A stretch of DNA of 64,000 nt from Rhizobium esperanzae (GCF_014197615.1 NZ_JACIFY010000004.1:186001-250000), one strand, 5' to 3'; numbered from the stretch's first letter, positions 19,875-29,573 are shown. A program made the numbers and translations. The notes: a model not told the origin generated them from the sequence alone.

Positions 19875-20068
19875 CCAGCACCGTGATTTGGATATTGTTC
19901 GAATGAACTTCGTTGTCCTTCAATGTCACGATACCGCGATTTCACGAAAATTCGATCCATCTGATCGAAAAATCATTTCGCGAAAAGCGGAGCGCCGCCC
20001 TCCACTGCCTATTGAGTATTCCTCGATTTCGGAAAAAATGGCGACGCGAAGCGAGGAGGACACGACGG

Positions 20069-22210
20069 GTGCAGGATAAGGGCAACGTGGACCTTCAGGA
20101 CCAGCGGCGGCGGCAACGCTACCGTGGCTTTGCGATTGCGGTCGGCTGCCTGATGGTCCTTCTTGGGCTGAGCGCGATTGCCGGCTGGCTGCTGCAGATC
20201 AAGGTGATCATTTCGCTCGTCCCCGGCTTCCCGTCGATGGCCTTCAACACCGCGCTCTGCTTCGTGCTTTCGGGCCTGGGGCTTGCAGCCTCGACGCTGG
20301 CTGCCCGTCGCTTTCGGTTGGCGGCAACGATCGTGACAGGGCTTGCGGCGGCGTTCGCGGCGGCCCGGCTGCTGGAAATCATCACCATCGGGCGAACTTT
20401 CCACAATGTCGATGTGTTGATCACGCAGTTCCTGGTTCCACCGGAATTCATCGCCGAGATCGGCGGCGGCATGGGGCCGAACACGGCGCTGGTGTTCCTG
20501 ATCGCCAATCTTTCGCTGCTGCTCGCTCTCCACGCGGAACGGAAAAGCCAGGTCGTGCAGGAATTGACGAGCTACGTCGTCATCACCCTCGGCATGATCG
20601 CGCTCGCCAGCTATGTCACCGATGCCGAACAGGGTTACCGCTGGGGCCCCTATGCGGCGATGGCGCTGCATACGGCGGTCGGCATGGTGATCTTCGGCTC
20701 GGGGCTTCTCGCCCGCTCCTGGTGGAGGCAGCCGGCAAACCGGGCGCAGATCCCGCTCTGGATCCCGGCTGCGGTCTGCTTCACCGGCCTTCTCGTCGAT
20801 CTCTACACGCCGCTCGGTGTGGCCAACGGCATTCTCTACGTGCCGCTGGTCCTGACGGCGCTCTGGTTCGGCAACAGGAACGCGCCGCTTTTCTTCGCCT
20901 TTGTCTGCACCGTGCTCCTGATGCTCGGCTTTTTCGCCGTCAGGCACAACGAGGTGGCATTCTGGCAGGAGATCGCCAACCGCACGATCACGGCGGCGAC
21001 GCTCTGGCTGATCGCCATCCTAGTCTTCTATTTCATGCGCAACAATCATAACCTCGAAACCGAGCGGGTCCGCTTCGGCGCGCTGGTGCGCGGAACGCCC
21101 GATGCCGTCATCGTCATCGACGAGAGTGGAACGATCAGGAGCTTCAACCCGGCGGCCGAAAACATGTTCGGTTACGCCCCGCAGGAGACGATCGGCCGGA
21201 ATATCAAGATGCTGATGCCCGAACCCTACCATTCCGAGCATGACGGCTATCTCGCCCATTACCGGCAGACCGGCGAGGAGCGTATCATCGGCACGACGCG
21301 CATGGTTTCCGGACGGCGCAAGAGCGGCATCGTCTTTCCGATCGACGTTTCCATCAGCGCCGTCGCCACCGGCGATTCGAAGATCTTCGTCGGTATCGTG
21401 CGCGACATCAGCGAGCGCGCCCGGCAGGAAGAGCGGATGAAAACGACGCTGGCCCAGCTCGAGGCCTATACGGCCGAACTCGAGCGCAGCAACCACGACC
21501 TCGACGAATTCGCCTATATCGCCTCGCATGACCTCAAGGAACCGCTGCGCGGCCTGCACAACCACTCCCGTTTCCTGCTGGAGGACTATGAGGACAAGCT
21601 CGACGTCGACGGCGTGCGCCGGCTGAACCGGCTGGTGCGGCTCAGCCAGCGCATGGAGAAACTCGTCAACGACCTTCTCTATTTCTCTAGGCTCGGGCGG
21701 CAGCAGCTGGCGGTCAAACGCACCGATATCGGCCTCATCGTCAAGGATGTCGTGGCGACGATGGAACTGCTGCTGGAGGAGCGGCATGCCAAGGTCATCA
21801 TCGACGGCCAACTGCCTGACGTGGTCTGCGACGCGCCGCGGCTGACGGAAGTGTTCCGCAACCTCATCACCAATGCGATCAAATACAATGACAAGCCGGC
21901 GCCGCTCGTGTCGATCGGCTATCTCGATCGGTTCGTCGGCAAGGACGGCACGATCGCCCGCAACGTGTTTTTCGTCAGGGATAACGGCAAGGGCATACCC
22001 CAGGAATTCCATGAGGACATTTTCCGCATTTTCAAACGGCTGGAAAAGTCGCAGGATTCAGACGACGGCACCGGTGCAGGCCTGACCTTCGTCCGCAAGA
22101 TCATCGCGCGGCACAATGGCGATATCTGGCTGGAATCGGAGGTCGGCGCCGGCACCACATTCTATTTCACCCTGGGAAAAAAGCGCGAGGGGCAGAATGC
22201 AGCAGCGTGA
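20069..22210 (+). CDS. Membrane histidine kinase with FixL-like PAS domain
   Basis: The GTG at 20069 is chosen because GAGGAGGA lies eight bases before it; the frame is open further upstream but without a site. The 713-residue protein has about eight membrane helices (residues 15-325), then a PAS domain (residues about 335-455), a coiled linker, a phosphoacceptor at His487 (IASHDLKEPLRG) and an ATP-binding domain (DNGKGIPQEFHEDIF, GTGAGLTFVRKI). The PAS holds PEPYHSEHDGYL with His391 and, 20 residues on, Arg411, matching the haem His and oxygen-sensing Arg of FixL. Its stop overlaps the next receiver gene by 14 bases. Confidence 0.88.
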   Translation: MQDKGNVDLQDQRRRQRYRGFAIAVGCLMVLLGLSAIAGWLLQIKVIISLVPGFPSMAFNTALCFVLSGLGLAASTLAARRFRLAATIVTGLAAAFAAARLLEIITIGRTFHNVDVLITQFLVPPEFIAEIGGGMGPNTALVFLIANLSLLLALHAERKSQVVQELTSYVVITLGMIALASYVTDAEQGYRWGPYAAMALHTAVGMVIFGSGLLARSWWRQPANRAQIPLWIPAAVCFTGLLVDLYTPLGVANGILYVPLVLTALWFGNRNAPLFFAFVCTVLLMLGFFAVRHNEVAFWQEIANRTITAATLWLIAILVFYFMRNNHNLETERVRFGALVRGTPDAVIVIDESGTIRSFNPAAENMFGYAPQETIGRNIKMLMPEPYHSEHDGYLAHYRQTGEERIIGTTRMVSGRRKSGIVFPIDVSISAVATGDSKIFVGIVRDISERARQEERMKTTLAQLEAYTAELERSNHDLDEFAYIASHDLKEPLRGLHNHSRFLLEDYEDKLDVDGVRRLNRLVRLSQRMEKLVNDLLYFSRLGRQQLAVKRTDIGLIVKDVVATMELLLEERHAKVIIDGQLPDVVCDAPRLTEVFRNLITNAIKYNDKPAPLVSIGYLDRFVGKDGTIARNVFFVRDNGKGIPQEFHEDIFRIFKRLEKSQDSDDGTGAGLTFVRKIIARHNGDIWLESEVGAGTTFYFTLGKKREGQNAAA

Positions 22211-22622
22211 CACGCAACCGATCCTGATCGTCGAGGACAGCGAAGACGATTTCGAAGCAACGATGCGGGCCTTCAAACGCACCAACCTGCGCAATTCGAT
22301 TCGCTGGGCGGCCTCGGGGCAGGAAGCGCTCGACATGCTCGCGGCGATGGTGCCGAAACCGGGGCTGATCCTGCTCGATCTCAACATGCCGGGTCTCGAC
22401 GGCCGCAAGACGCTGGAGGCGATCAAATCGAACGCCGGCTGGCGTAAAATCCCGGTGGTGATCCTGACCACCTCCGACGACGAGCGCGACATCGAAGGCT
22501 GCTATGCGCTCGGCGCCAATACCTATGTGCAGAAGCCGGTCGATCTCGACGGGCTGTTCGCCGCGATCCAGCGCCTGAAGGAATACTGGTTCGAAATCGC
22601 CATCCTGCCGCTCGAGGACTGA
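22197..22622 (+). CDS. Rcp1-like response regulator
   Basis: A 141-residue receiver with the extended acidic patch of the phytochrome-partner group (LIVEDSEDDFEA), acceptor Asp in ILLDLNMPGLDGR, Thr in ILTTSDDERD and Lys in YVQKPVDLDG. Its ATG lies inside the end of the membrane kinase gene, so it is translationally coupled and is the likely phosphoryl acceptor of that kinase. Confidence 0.9.
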   Translation: MQQRDTQPILIVEDSEDDFEATMRAFKRTNLRNSIRWAASGQEALDMLAAMVPKPGLILLDLNMPGLDGRKTLEAIKSNAGWRKIPVVILTTSDDERDIEGCYALGANTYVQKPVDLDGLFAAIQRLKEYWFEIAILPLED

Positions 22623-22626
22623 CAGA

Positions 22627-24222
22627 TTGGCGGAAGACTGCAGCATTCTCATCATCGACGACAATATCGACGATCGCGAGGTCTATCGCCGGATATTGGG
22701 CCGTGTCTCCAGCACCGCCTATACCGTCCTGGAGGCGGAGACGGGTGAAGAGGGCCTGGCGCTGAACAGCCGCAAACGGCCGAACTGCATCCTGCTCGAC
22801 TATTCGCTGCCGGGACGCAACGGGCTCGGCGTTCTGGCCGATATCCTGGAACACGACCCGGTCGCAAACGTCATCATGCTGACCGGCCAGGGTAACGAAA
22901 CCGTCGCCGTCGAGGTGATGAAAAGCGGCGCGCGCGACTATCTGACGAAGGATTCGCTGTCGCCGGAAACCCTGCATCGCTGCATCCAGAACGCCATCAT
23001 GCACGGCATGCTGGAAGCAAGGCTGGAGCAGAAGCGGCAATCGCTCGAGATTTTCACGCGCGCCATGGCCCATGATCTGAAGGAGCCGCTGAGGACGATC
23101 AAATCCTTCAGCCGCATCCTGCACGGTTCTCAAGCACTGCCGGCCGACGACCGGGAACTGCTGGATTACGTGCTCAGCGCCGCCGACCATATGGAAGACC
23201 TGATCGTCAAGGTTTCCGGCTTCACCAGGCTCGAGGCTTCCGGTGGGCCTGAGCTGACGCCGGTCTCGCTCTCAGACGTGCTCGATCAGGTGGAGAACAA
23301 TCTGCGCCAGCAGACCGAAAGCCGCGGCGCCGTCATCATCCGCGGCGCACTGCCGGAGGTCATGAGCGATGCGACGCTGCTGACCCAGCTCCTGCAGAAC
23401 CTCGTGTCGAATGCCGTCCGCTACTGCGAGCAGAAAATTCCCGAGGTGACGATCTCGGGCGAAGCGCATGGCGACATGTGCCGCCTCACCGTGCGCGACA
23501 ACGGACCAGGCATCGATCCGCAGCATCGCGAGTTGATCTTCCAGCCGTTCAAGCGTCTCGTCGGCCGCGGCATAGAGGGCACCGGGCTCGGCCTTGCCAT
23601 CTGCCGCCGCATTGCACAGCTGCACGGCGGCGCGATCTGGTGCGAGGCGGAAAACGGGCCGGGCGCCACCTTCATTGTCGACGTACCGCTCGCCGAGGCG
23701 AGGCCCGCGCCGCCAGCCACACCGGCCATCCCGCATAGCGGCAAACCGGCCGAGCATCCGGGCGAAGGGGCAGGCAGGCTCGCCGAAGTGCTGCTGGTCG
23801 AGGACAGCCCGGCCGACATCCAGCTTCTGAAGATCAAGCTGATGCGGCGGGACAAGGTGAATTTCAACCTGCATGTCGCCACCAACGGACGCGAGGCGAT
23901 GCGGCTGCTGGAAGAACGCGCCGGCATCGCCGACGTACCGCAGATCGACCTGATGCTGCTCGACATCAACATGCCGATCATGGATGGCTTCGAGGTGCTG
24001 CATGCGCTTTCCGCCGATGTCCGCCTTTGCCAAATCCCGGTCTGCATTCTCAGCACGTCAAGCGACGAAAGCGACAGGCGGCGGGCCAGAAATCTCGGCG
24101 CGCGCGCCTATATGGTCAAGCCGCCGACCCTGCAGCAGTTGGAGGAGGCCCTCGAAGATGTCGATCATCTGGAATTGCTGCAGCGCGGCGATTCGCTTGC
24201 ACTTTGTGCGGAACAAAACTAA
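22627..24222 (+). CDS. Hybrid sensor protein: receiver-kinase-receiver
   Basis: A 531-residue protein starting at a TTG four bases after the previous gene, with GAGGA upstream. Order: receiver 1 (residues 6-122, LIIDDNIDDRE, ILLDYSLPGRNG), kinase core (His in RAMAHDLKEPLRTI at about 150, DNGPGIDPQHRELIF, GTGLGLAICRRI), then receiver 2 (from about 390, LLVEDSPADIQ, MLLDINMPIMDGF, MVKPPTL). It is the third gene of a kinase/receiver operon and probably forms a relay with it. Confidence 0.88.
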   Translation: MAEDCSILIIDDNIDDREVYRRILGRVSSTAYTVLEAETGEEGLALNSRKRPNCILLDYSLPGRNGLGVLADILEHDPVANVIMLTGQGNETVAVEVMKSGARDYLTKDSLSPETLHRCIQNAIMHGMLEARLEQKRQSLEIFTRAMAHDLKEPLRTIKSFSRILHGSQALPADDRELLDYVLSAADHMEDLIVKVSGFTRLEASGGPELTPVSLSDVLDQVENNLRQQTESRGAVIIRGALPEVMSDATLLTQLLQNLVSNAVRYCEQKIPEVTISGEAHGDMCRLTVRDNGPGIDPQHRELIFQPFKRLVGRGIEGTGLGLAICRRIAQLHGGAIWCEAENGPGATFIVDVPLAEARPAPPATPAIPHSGKPAEHPGEGAGRLAEVLLVEDSPADIQLLKIKLMRRDKVNFNLHVATNGREAMRLLEERAGIADVPQIDLMLLDINMPIMDGFEVLHALSADVRLCQIPVCILSTSSDESDRRRARNLGARAYMVKPPTLQQLEEALEDVDHLELLQRGDSLALCAEQN

Positions 24223-24306
24223 GCGATGGTCATTGGCAACGGTATGACTTTCGCAGCTTTCATACTCGCGCTCCTGACGACGCCGCTTCAATCAGGACTG
24301 CTCCAG

Positions 24307-25926
24307 ATGGTATCAGGCATACATCACATCACAGCCGTCACCCGAAAAGTGCAGGCGAATGTGGACTTTTACGCCGGCTTTCTCGGCATGCGGCTCGTCA
24401 AGCAGACGGCCGGTTACGAGGACGCGACGCAACTGCATCTCTTCTACGGCGATGCGGCGGGAACACCGGGGTCGCTGCTGACCTTCCTCGCCTGGGAAGA
24501 TGGGGCGCCCGGCCGGGCCGGCTACGGCCAGATCAGCGAAATATCGCTGTCGATCGACCCCGCCAGCATCGGCTACTGGCTGACGCGCGCCATGAGCTTC
24601 GGCCTGCGCTCGGAAGGCCCGGCCGACGAATTCGGCGAACCTGTGCTGAGATTGAAGGACCCCGACAACATCATCCTCAAGCTCGCAGGCGCCAAGAACC
24701 TGACATCGGCTGATGTCTGGGACGGCGGCTCGATCCCGGTCGAGCATGCCGTCCAGCGCGTGCGCGGTGCAACCATGCTGACGGAGAAACCCGCCGAAAG
24801 CCGGGGCTTTCTCGAGCGCCATTTCGGCTACCGCTTCCAGGCCAATCGCGGCACGATCGACAGGCTGGTTTCGCAATCCGGCGACGTCATCGACGTGCGC
24901 GATGCGCGCGGCTTCTGGTCCGGCGCGCCCGGCACCGGCACGGTCGATCACGTCGCCTTCCGCGCCGCCGACGAGGCGACGCTGCTGTCCGTCCGCAAGG
25001 CGCTGGAAACCACCGACGCATCGCCGACCAACCTGCACGACCGCAAATATTTCCGCTCGCTCTATGCCCGCGAGCCCGGCGGCACGCTGATAGAGCTTGC
25101 GACCGACAAGCCGGGCATGATCGTCGACGAAGAGCATGCAGCCCTTGGGACAAAGCTGTTCGCGCCGCCCGACGCCATCACCAATCTCCACGATCTGAAG
25201 GTGGTGCTGCCGCAATTTTCGATGCCCGGCCAGCCGCGCATCAATTATCGCGAGCTGCCCTTCGTCCACCGTTTCTATACGCCGCCCGATCCCGACGGCA
25301 GTGTCTTCGTGCTGCTGCACGGCTCCGGCGGCAACGAGACGACGCTGATGCCGCTGTTGAACAAGGCGGCACCGCGCGCGACGCTGCTCGGCGTGCGTGG
25401 CCGGGCGACGGAAGAAGGGTTTCCGCGCTGGTACAAGCGCATTACGCCGTTCTCCTTCGACCAGAACGACATCAAGACCGAGGCGGAGGCCTTCGCGGCC
25501 TTCATCGAGGGCGCCGTCAAATCCTATGGGCTCGATCCCAAGAAGATCGTCTATGTCGGCTATTCGAACGGCGCCAATCTGTTGAACTCGCTGCTCTACC
25601 TGCACCCGAACCTGGTTCATAAGGCGGTGCTGCTGCGCTCCATGCCTGTCCTCAGCGACTACCCGCATGCCGATCTGAAGGGCACGGACCTGCTCGTCAT
25701 CAGCGGCAAGACGGACGCCTATGGCAAATATGCGAGCGAGCTGGAGGAAAGGCTGAAAAGTTCGGGCGCCACCGTCGATTCAGACGTCATCGCCGGCGGC
25801 CACGACCTCGGCGATGCCGATGTGCCGATCATCCAGAAGTGGCTGCTGCAGAGAATGGGCGACGATCCACCGCCGCTTCAGCAGCAGGCGATCAAGCCGG
25901 AGAACGAGATGTTCGGGCAACCATGA
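24307..25926 (+). CDS. Fusion of ring-cleaving dioxygenase (MhqO-like) and carboxylesterase (MhqD-like)
   Basis: Residues 1-310 form two VOC repeats of the MhqO group (GIHHITAVTRKVQANVDFYA, LVKQTAGYED, HLFYGD) with metal ligands suggested by His in IHHIT, His in VDHVAF and Glu in GTLIELAT. Residues about 345-530 form an alpha/beta hydrolase (LLHGSGGNET, nucleophile Ser in VGYSNGANL, Asp in SGKTDAYG, His in AGGHDLGD). In Bacillus, MhqO and MhqD are separate proteins against quinone stress. The ATG at 24307 has AGGA upstream. Its end overlaps the convergent transporter gene by 35 bases. Confidence 0.9.
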   Translation: MVSGIHHITAVTRKVQANVDFYAGFLGMRLVKQTAGYEDATQLHLFYGDAAGTPGSLLTFLAWEDGAPGRAGYGQISEISLSIDPASIGYWLTRAMSFGLRSEGPADEFGEPVLRLKDPDNIILKLAGAKNLTSADVWDGGSIPVEHAVQRVRGATMLTEKPAESRGFLERHFGYRFQANRGTIDRLVSQSGDVIDVRDARGFWSGAPGTGTVDHVAFRAADEATLLSVRKALETTDASPTNLHDRKYFRSLYAREPGGTLIELATDKPGMIVDEEHAALGTKLFAPPDAITNLHDLKVVLPQFSMPGQPRINYRELPFVHRFYTPPDPDGSVFVLLHGSGGNETTLMPLLNKAAPRATLLGVRGRATEEGFPRWYKRITPFSFDQNDIKTEAEAFAAFIEGAVKSYGLDPKKIVYVGYSNGANLLNSLLYLHPNLVHKAVLLRSMPVLSDYPHADLKGTDLLVISGKTDAYGKYASELEERLKSSGATVDSDVIAGGHDLGDADVPIIQKWLLQRMGDDPPPLQQQAIKPENEMFGQP

Positions 25927-26797
25927 TCCCGGCAAGCACGATGGCGCCGCCCAGCGCCTGCATCGGCCCGATCGCCTCATTGAGCAGCGCCCAGGCGAGG
26001 ATCGCGGCGATGACCGGCTGCAGCAACAGCGTCAGCGAAGAAAAGGCCGGCGGCAGATAGGCCAGCGCATAGGTGATCGCCGCCTGCCCGCCGGCATGGC
26101 TGATGAAGGCGAGGCCAAAGACCATCGACCAGCCATAGACGGTCGCCGGCAGCATGTGTCCTTCGATGAAGAAGGCGACCGGAAAGATGCAGATGGCGGC
26201 AGACGCCGTGCTCCACAGCATGATCCGCATCGTATCGAACCGGCTGCGCAGGCTGCCGAGCGCAAGGATGTAGCAGGCATAGAAGAAGGCGGCGATCATC
26301 GCCAGGCCGTCGCCGTGCAGGTCTCCATTGCCGATCGCTGCCGGTCCGCCTTTCAAGACGACGACGCCGGCGAGCGCCAAGGCAAGCCCGAGCAGGAAGA
26401 CGCGGCTGATCCGCGCCTTGAAAAACAGAAAGGCGATCACGGTGACGAAAACAGGCGCGAGGTTGGCGAGCAGCGTCGCATTGGCGACCGATGTCATCGT
26501 AATCGAAAGGTGCCAGGCAGCGAGATCGAGCGACAGCATGACGCCCGGAAGGATGAGCAGGGCGTAGTCGGAAAGGCTTTGCGGCTTCCGTCCCCTCTCC
26601 GTCTTCATGAGCGAGACGAAGACGATCGGGATCAGCGCCAGCGCCACGCGCCAGAAGGCCGTCGCCATCGGCCCGACCTCGGAAAGCCGGACAAAGATCG
26701 GCGAGCCGCCGATCGCCGCCCCGCCGAGAACGAGCGCCGCCAGGGGAAGGCGGCTGGAAGGCGCGGCTTCGGAATGGGTGGAGGCAGCCTGTGACAT
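25892..26797 (-). CDS. EamA/DMT-family transporter
   Basis: A 301-residue inner-membrane protein with ten predicted helices in two EamA repeats (AAIGGSPIFVRLSEVGPMATAFWR; LTLLLQPVIAAILAWALLNE). The family exports amino acids and other small metabolites; the substrate is not evident. Its 3' end overlaps the dioxygenase-esterase gene on the other strand, so the two transcripts would converge. Confidence 0.88.
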   Translation of the reverse strand: MSQAASTHSEAAPSSRLPLAALVLGGAAIGGSPIFVRLSEVGPMATAFWRVALALIPIVFVSLMKTERGRKPQSLSDYALLILPGVMLSLDLAAWHLSITMTSVANATLLANLAPVFVTVIAFLFFKARISRVFLLGLALALAGVVVLKGGPAAIGNGDLHGDGLAMIAAFFYACYILALGSLRSRFDTMRIMLWSTASAAICIFPVAFFIEGHMLPATVYGWSMVFGLAFISHAGGQAAITYALAYLPPAFSSLTLLLQPVIAAILAWALLNEAIGPMQALGGAIVLAGIMVARTSRSPA

Positions 26798-26906
26798 GAT
26801 CTCGATATTTTCTGATGGCCTAAAGCAGGCGGTGGGGTGTGGCTGCCGCCTGCCTATCAGAAGTCGCTCATCAACGACAGCCGATGAACGACATTGGGAT
26901 ATAAAT

Positions 26907-28337
26907 TCAGGCGGTATGCGTGTCGTTCACCCGCAACTTCCCGGCGATCTCGGTGGCGATGAAGAAGGCATGCTCGGTCACCTGTGGCAGCCCCATCAGT
27001 TCGCCGAAGGTGCCGCGCGCCAAAGGGCCGGAGATCAGCAGCGAAGGATCTGCCTTTCCCGACGGGCCGATCGCCTCAGAGTGCTCGGTGCAGGCAAGGC
27101 CGAGGCCTGTGGGATCAAGCGACAGGTGGCCGCTTGCGGCCAGGGCTGCGAGCCAGGGCTGAGTTTCGAGAATGCCGCCATGCGCCGGGCCGGTGGTGAC
27201 GACGACGGCGTCATAGCTCCGCTGCAACGATTGGCGCTGATAGCGTGGCTGCAGCGTGGCCAGGATGAGTTCGCCGTCGACGCGCGCATCGGCGACAGAG
27301 CCGGCGAGGATTTCGAGGCGGCCGGCGGCCACCGCCGTGTCGAGCACGGCTTCGACCTGCGGCGCGATCCGGAACCGGTGCACGTCCCAATAGGGTCTGA
27401 GATGGCGGACGAGGCGGCGGCGTTCGGCAATGGGCAGCGCCTGCCAGAGATCATATCCCTGCGCCCGTACCTGATCGAGCACGCCGTGCCAGCTTATGCC
27501 CTGCGCCTTCGCCGCGTCGATGGCGGCGCGGATCGCGGTCAGCAGGGACACGGCAGAATGGGCCGCATCGGAAATGAAATCGCCGAAGAGCTGCTGCGGC
27601 ACCGGCGCATGCCCGCGCGAGCGCAGGCCGCGGCGCGAGATCGCAGTGACCGGACCGTCATGGCCGCGCTCGGCCAGCGAGGCGATGACATCGGCAGCCG
27701 TCAGGCCGTTGCCGATGACCAGCACCCGGTCATGCGGGCGGACCACGGCAAGCGCGCCGGGCCTAGTGGTATCGGCAACGAAACGGGGATGGGCTGCAAG
27801 CCGGCTCGCAAGCCGGCCGGGGGCGGCGGGCGGCGGATGGCTGGTGGCAATCGCGACGATATCGGCCTGCGTGACGCCGCCCTTATCGTCGCGGATCGTC
27901 CAGCGACCGGCATGGCGCTCGACGCCGGTCACCGCAGCGCGGCAGTGACGGACGCTGCCGTCTTCCAGCAACGGTTTCAGCAGGGAGGCGACATAATCGC
28001 CGAAGAGCCGGCGCCGCGGAAAGAGCGAACCATCGGGCCGTTTTGCCCCGGGATCGTCGGCGGCGGCGTCACGGGCTTCGATCCATGCCTGGAATTCGCC
28101 CAACTCGTCGGGCTGCAGGCTCATCTTGGCGGCTGGAACATTGATGCGGTGGGCCGGATCGTCGGTATCATAGGCAAGGCCGCGGCCGAGCTCGGCGCGC
28201 GGCTCGAAGACCAGGATGACAGGATGCTCGCCGCGGCTCGCCCGGGCGAGATGATAGGCAACACCCGCGCCGGAGACGCCGCCGCCGATGATGGCGACGA
28301 CGGGCGGTTCGGACGTCGGAGGAGACTTGGAATGCAT
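26907..28337 (-). CDS. FAD/NAD(P)-binding protein
   Basis: A 476-residue flavoprotein-like protein with the dinucleotide-binding motif VVAIIGGGVSGAGVAYHLAR at the N-terminus and a second nucleotide site near residue 165 (VLVIGNGLTAADVIASLAERG). The repeated RGHDGPVTAISRRG pattern fits the YdhS-like family, of unknown reaction. The ATG at 28337 is chosen as the last Met before the FAD motif; the frame continues to a TTG at 28409. The ribosome site is weak. Confidence 0.8.
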   Translation of the reverse strand: MHSKSPPTSEPPVVAIIGGGVSGAGVAYHLARASRGEHPVILVFEPRAELGRGLAYDTDDPAHRINVPAAKMSLQPDELGEFQAWIEARDAAADDPGAKRPDGSLFPRRRLFGDYVASLLKPLLEDGSVRHCRAAVTGVERHAGRWTIRDDKGGVTQADIVAIATSHPPPAAPGRLASRLAAHPRFVADTTRPGALAVVRPHDRVLVIGNGLTAADVIASLAERGHDGPVTAISRRGLRSRGHAPVPQQLFGDFISDAAHSAVSLLTAIRAAIDAAKAQGISWHGVLDQVRAQGYDLWQALPIAERRRLVRHLRPYWDVHRFRIAPQVEAVLDTAVAAGRLEILAGSVADARVDGELILATLQPRYQRQSLQRSYDAVVVTTGPAHGGILETQPWLAALAASGHLSLDPTGLGLACTEHSEAIGPSGKADPSLLISGPLARGTFGELMGLPQVTEHAFFIATEIAGKLRVNDTHTA

Positions 28338-28437
28338 GGCGGCCGGGATGTTGCTTGCGATGTCCGAGCATAGAAGTCGGATATTGCTCGCGCAATCCTC
28401 TGCCGGCAATTGTCTATAATTATTATGTAGATTCAGC

Positions 28438-28866
28438 CTATCCGGATATCGTCGTCGAAAAATCGGGATTGCCGCGGATCGTATTGCTCACCGTGCAGAT
28501 CTCATCCTCCGCCGCATGAACGATCTTGCGCCGGCTTTCCTCGTCGATATCGCCCTTGATCGAGAAGGCGATGTTGAACCTGGCAACCCGCGAAAGGCCT
28601 TCGGTCGCCTTCTCGCCGGTGACCTCGGCGGTGATCTCGCTGATCCTGTCGAGAACGCCCAACTGGCTGGCGGCCATGCGGGCGCTGAGCACGAGGCAGG
28701 CAGACAGCGAGGAATAGAGCAGGTCGAGCGGATTGAAGCCCGGCTGCGACGGTGATGTGACGATATCGATCTCGCCCCTGGTGGCGGAGGTGACATGCGG
28801 AAAACCGGTGCGGCCGAGAACGGCGGTGGCGCCGGTCGGGCGGGGACGAGCCTTGAGATCGACCAT
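28438..28866 (-). CDS. OsmC-family peroxide-stress protein
   Basis: A 142-residue OsmC/Ohr-like protein. Both redox cysteines are present (LSACLVLSARM at about residue 62 and DEICTVSNTI near the C-terminus), so it is probably a thiol peroxidase. The start at 28866 has GAGAGGA upstream. It follows no close neighbour on its strand and lies next to other stress genes. Confidence 0.88.
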   Translation of the reverse strand: MVDLKARPRPTGATAVLGRTGFPHVTSATRGEIDIVTSPSQPGFNPLDLLYSSLSACLVLSARMAASQLGVLDRISEITAEVTGEKATEGLSRVARFNIAFSIKGDIDEESRRKIVHAAEDEICTVSNTIRGNPDFSTTISG

Positions 28867-29011
28867 GATGAAATCCTCTCGTGAACATTCTGCAGACGAC
28901 AATGTCAGCCCGGCGCCGCACCGGGCAATGGCTGGCTGCCGGTTTCGGAACCTTTCCATCCGTCAGCAGTTGATTACACCTGAACGAAATCAGTGACAAA
29001 GGTGGATTGCG

Positions 29012-29272
29012 ATGGCGCATGTCCGCAGAATGGATCGCCAGGGCGGGTGCATGGACGCACGCGATCGGCTGATCGTCGCGCTCTATGCCCAGCTCAAGGC
29101 CGAGCGGGAAACACGCGAGACACTGGAATGGGCGATCCGCAACGGCGCCGTCTCTCAAGAGGTGCTGGAGGCGATTGCCACCGATCCGGTTCCCGTCGTC
29201 ACCAGCGAGGATATCGCTTCGGTGGAGAAAATCATCGCCCTCGACGAAAGGCGCAAAACCAATCGAAATTAG
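29012..29272 (+). CDS. Hypothetical small protein
   Basis: An 86-residue protein (MAHVRRMDRQGGCMDARDRL...), mostly predicted helix, with AGGTGG before the ATG. It precedes the DUF2188 and Ku genes on the same strand by 49 bases. I recognise no family. Confidence 0.6.
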   Translation: MAHVRRMDRQGGCMDARDRLIVALYAQLKAERETRETLEWAIRNGAVSQEVLEAIATDPVPVVTSEDIASVEKIIALDERRKTNRN

Positions 29273-29321
29273 AGTATGATGCCGTCATGCTCCCTATCCA
29301 ATTGAGAAGAGGAGATCCGAA

Positions 29322-29555
29322 ATGGCCGATATTACCTATCAGGTCGTGCCGCATGACAAGGGCTGGGCCTACAAGCTCGGCGACACGCTGTCGGAAACCT
29401 ATGCGACGGCCGAGGAAGCGATCGTTCACGCCAGGGACGCCGCGTCGCGCCAGAAGATCGGCGATGGCGACGCGCTGCTGGCCTATCCCGCGCCCGATGG
29501 GCGCGGCTGGGCATTTCAGGAACTCGAAACCGACAAGAGCAACGGTCGGCTCTGA
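29322..29555 (+). CDS. DUF2188-domain protein
   Basis: A 77-residue protein with the DUF2188 pattern (YQVVPHDKGWAYKLGDTLSE, ATAEEAIVHARDAASRQ). AGAGGAG precedes the ATG. Function is unknown. It lies 18 bases before the first Ku gene, suggesting co-transcription. Confidence 0.8.
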   Translation: MADITYQVVPHDKGWAYKLGDTLSETYATAEEAIVHARDAASRQKIGDGDALLAYPAPDGRGWAFQELETDKSNGRL

Positions 29556-29573
29556 TTGACAACGGAGGATGGA

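Noticed and set aside
24313-25668. 451-codon frame antisense to the dioxygenase-esterase gene
   Set aside because: Shadow frame; the sense product keeps the expected active-site motifs of two enzyme families.
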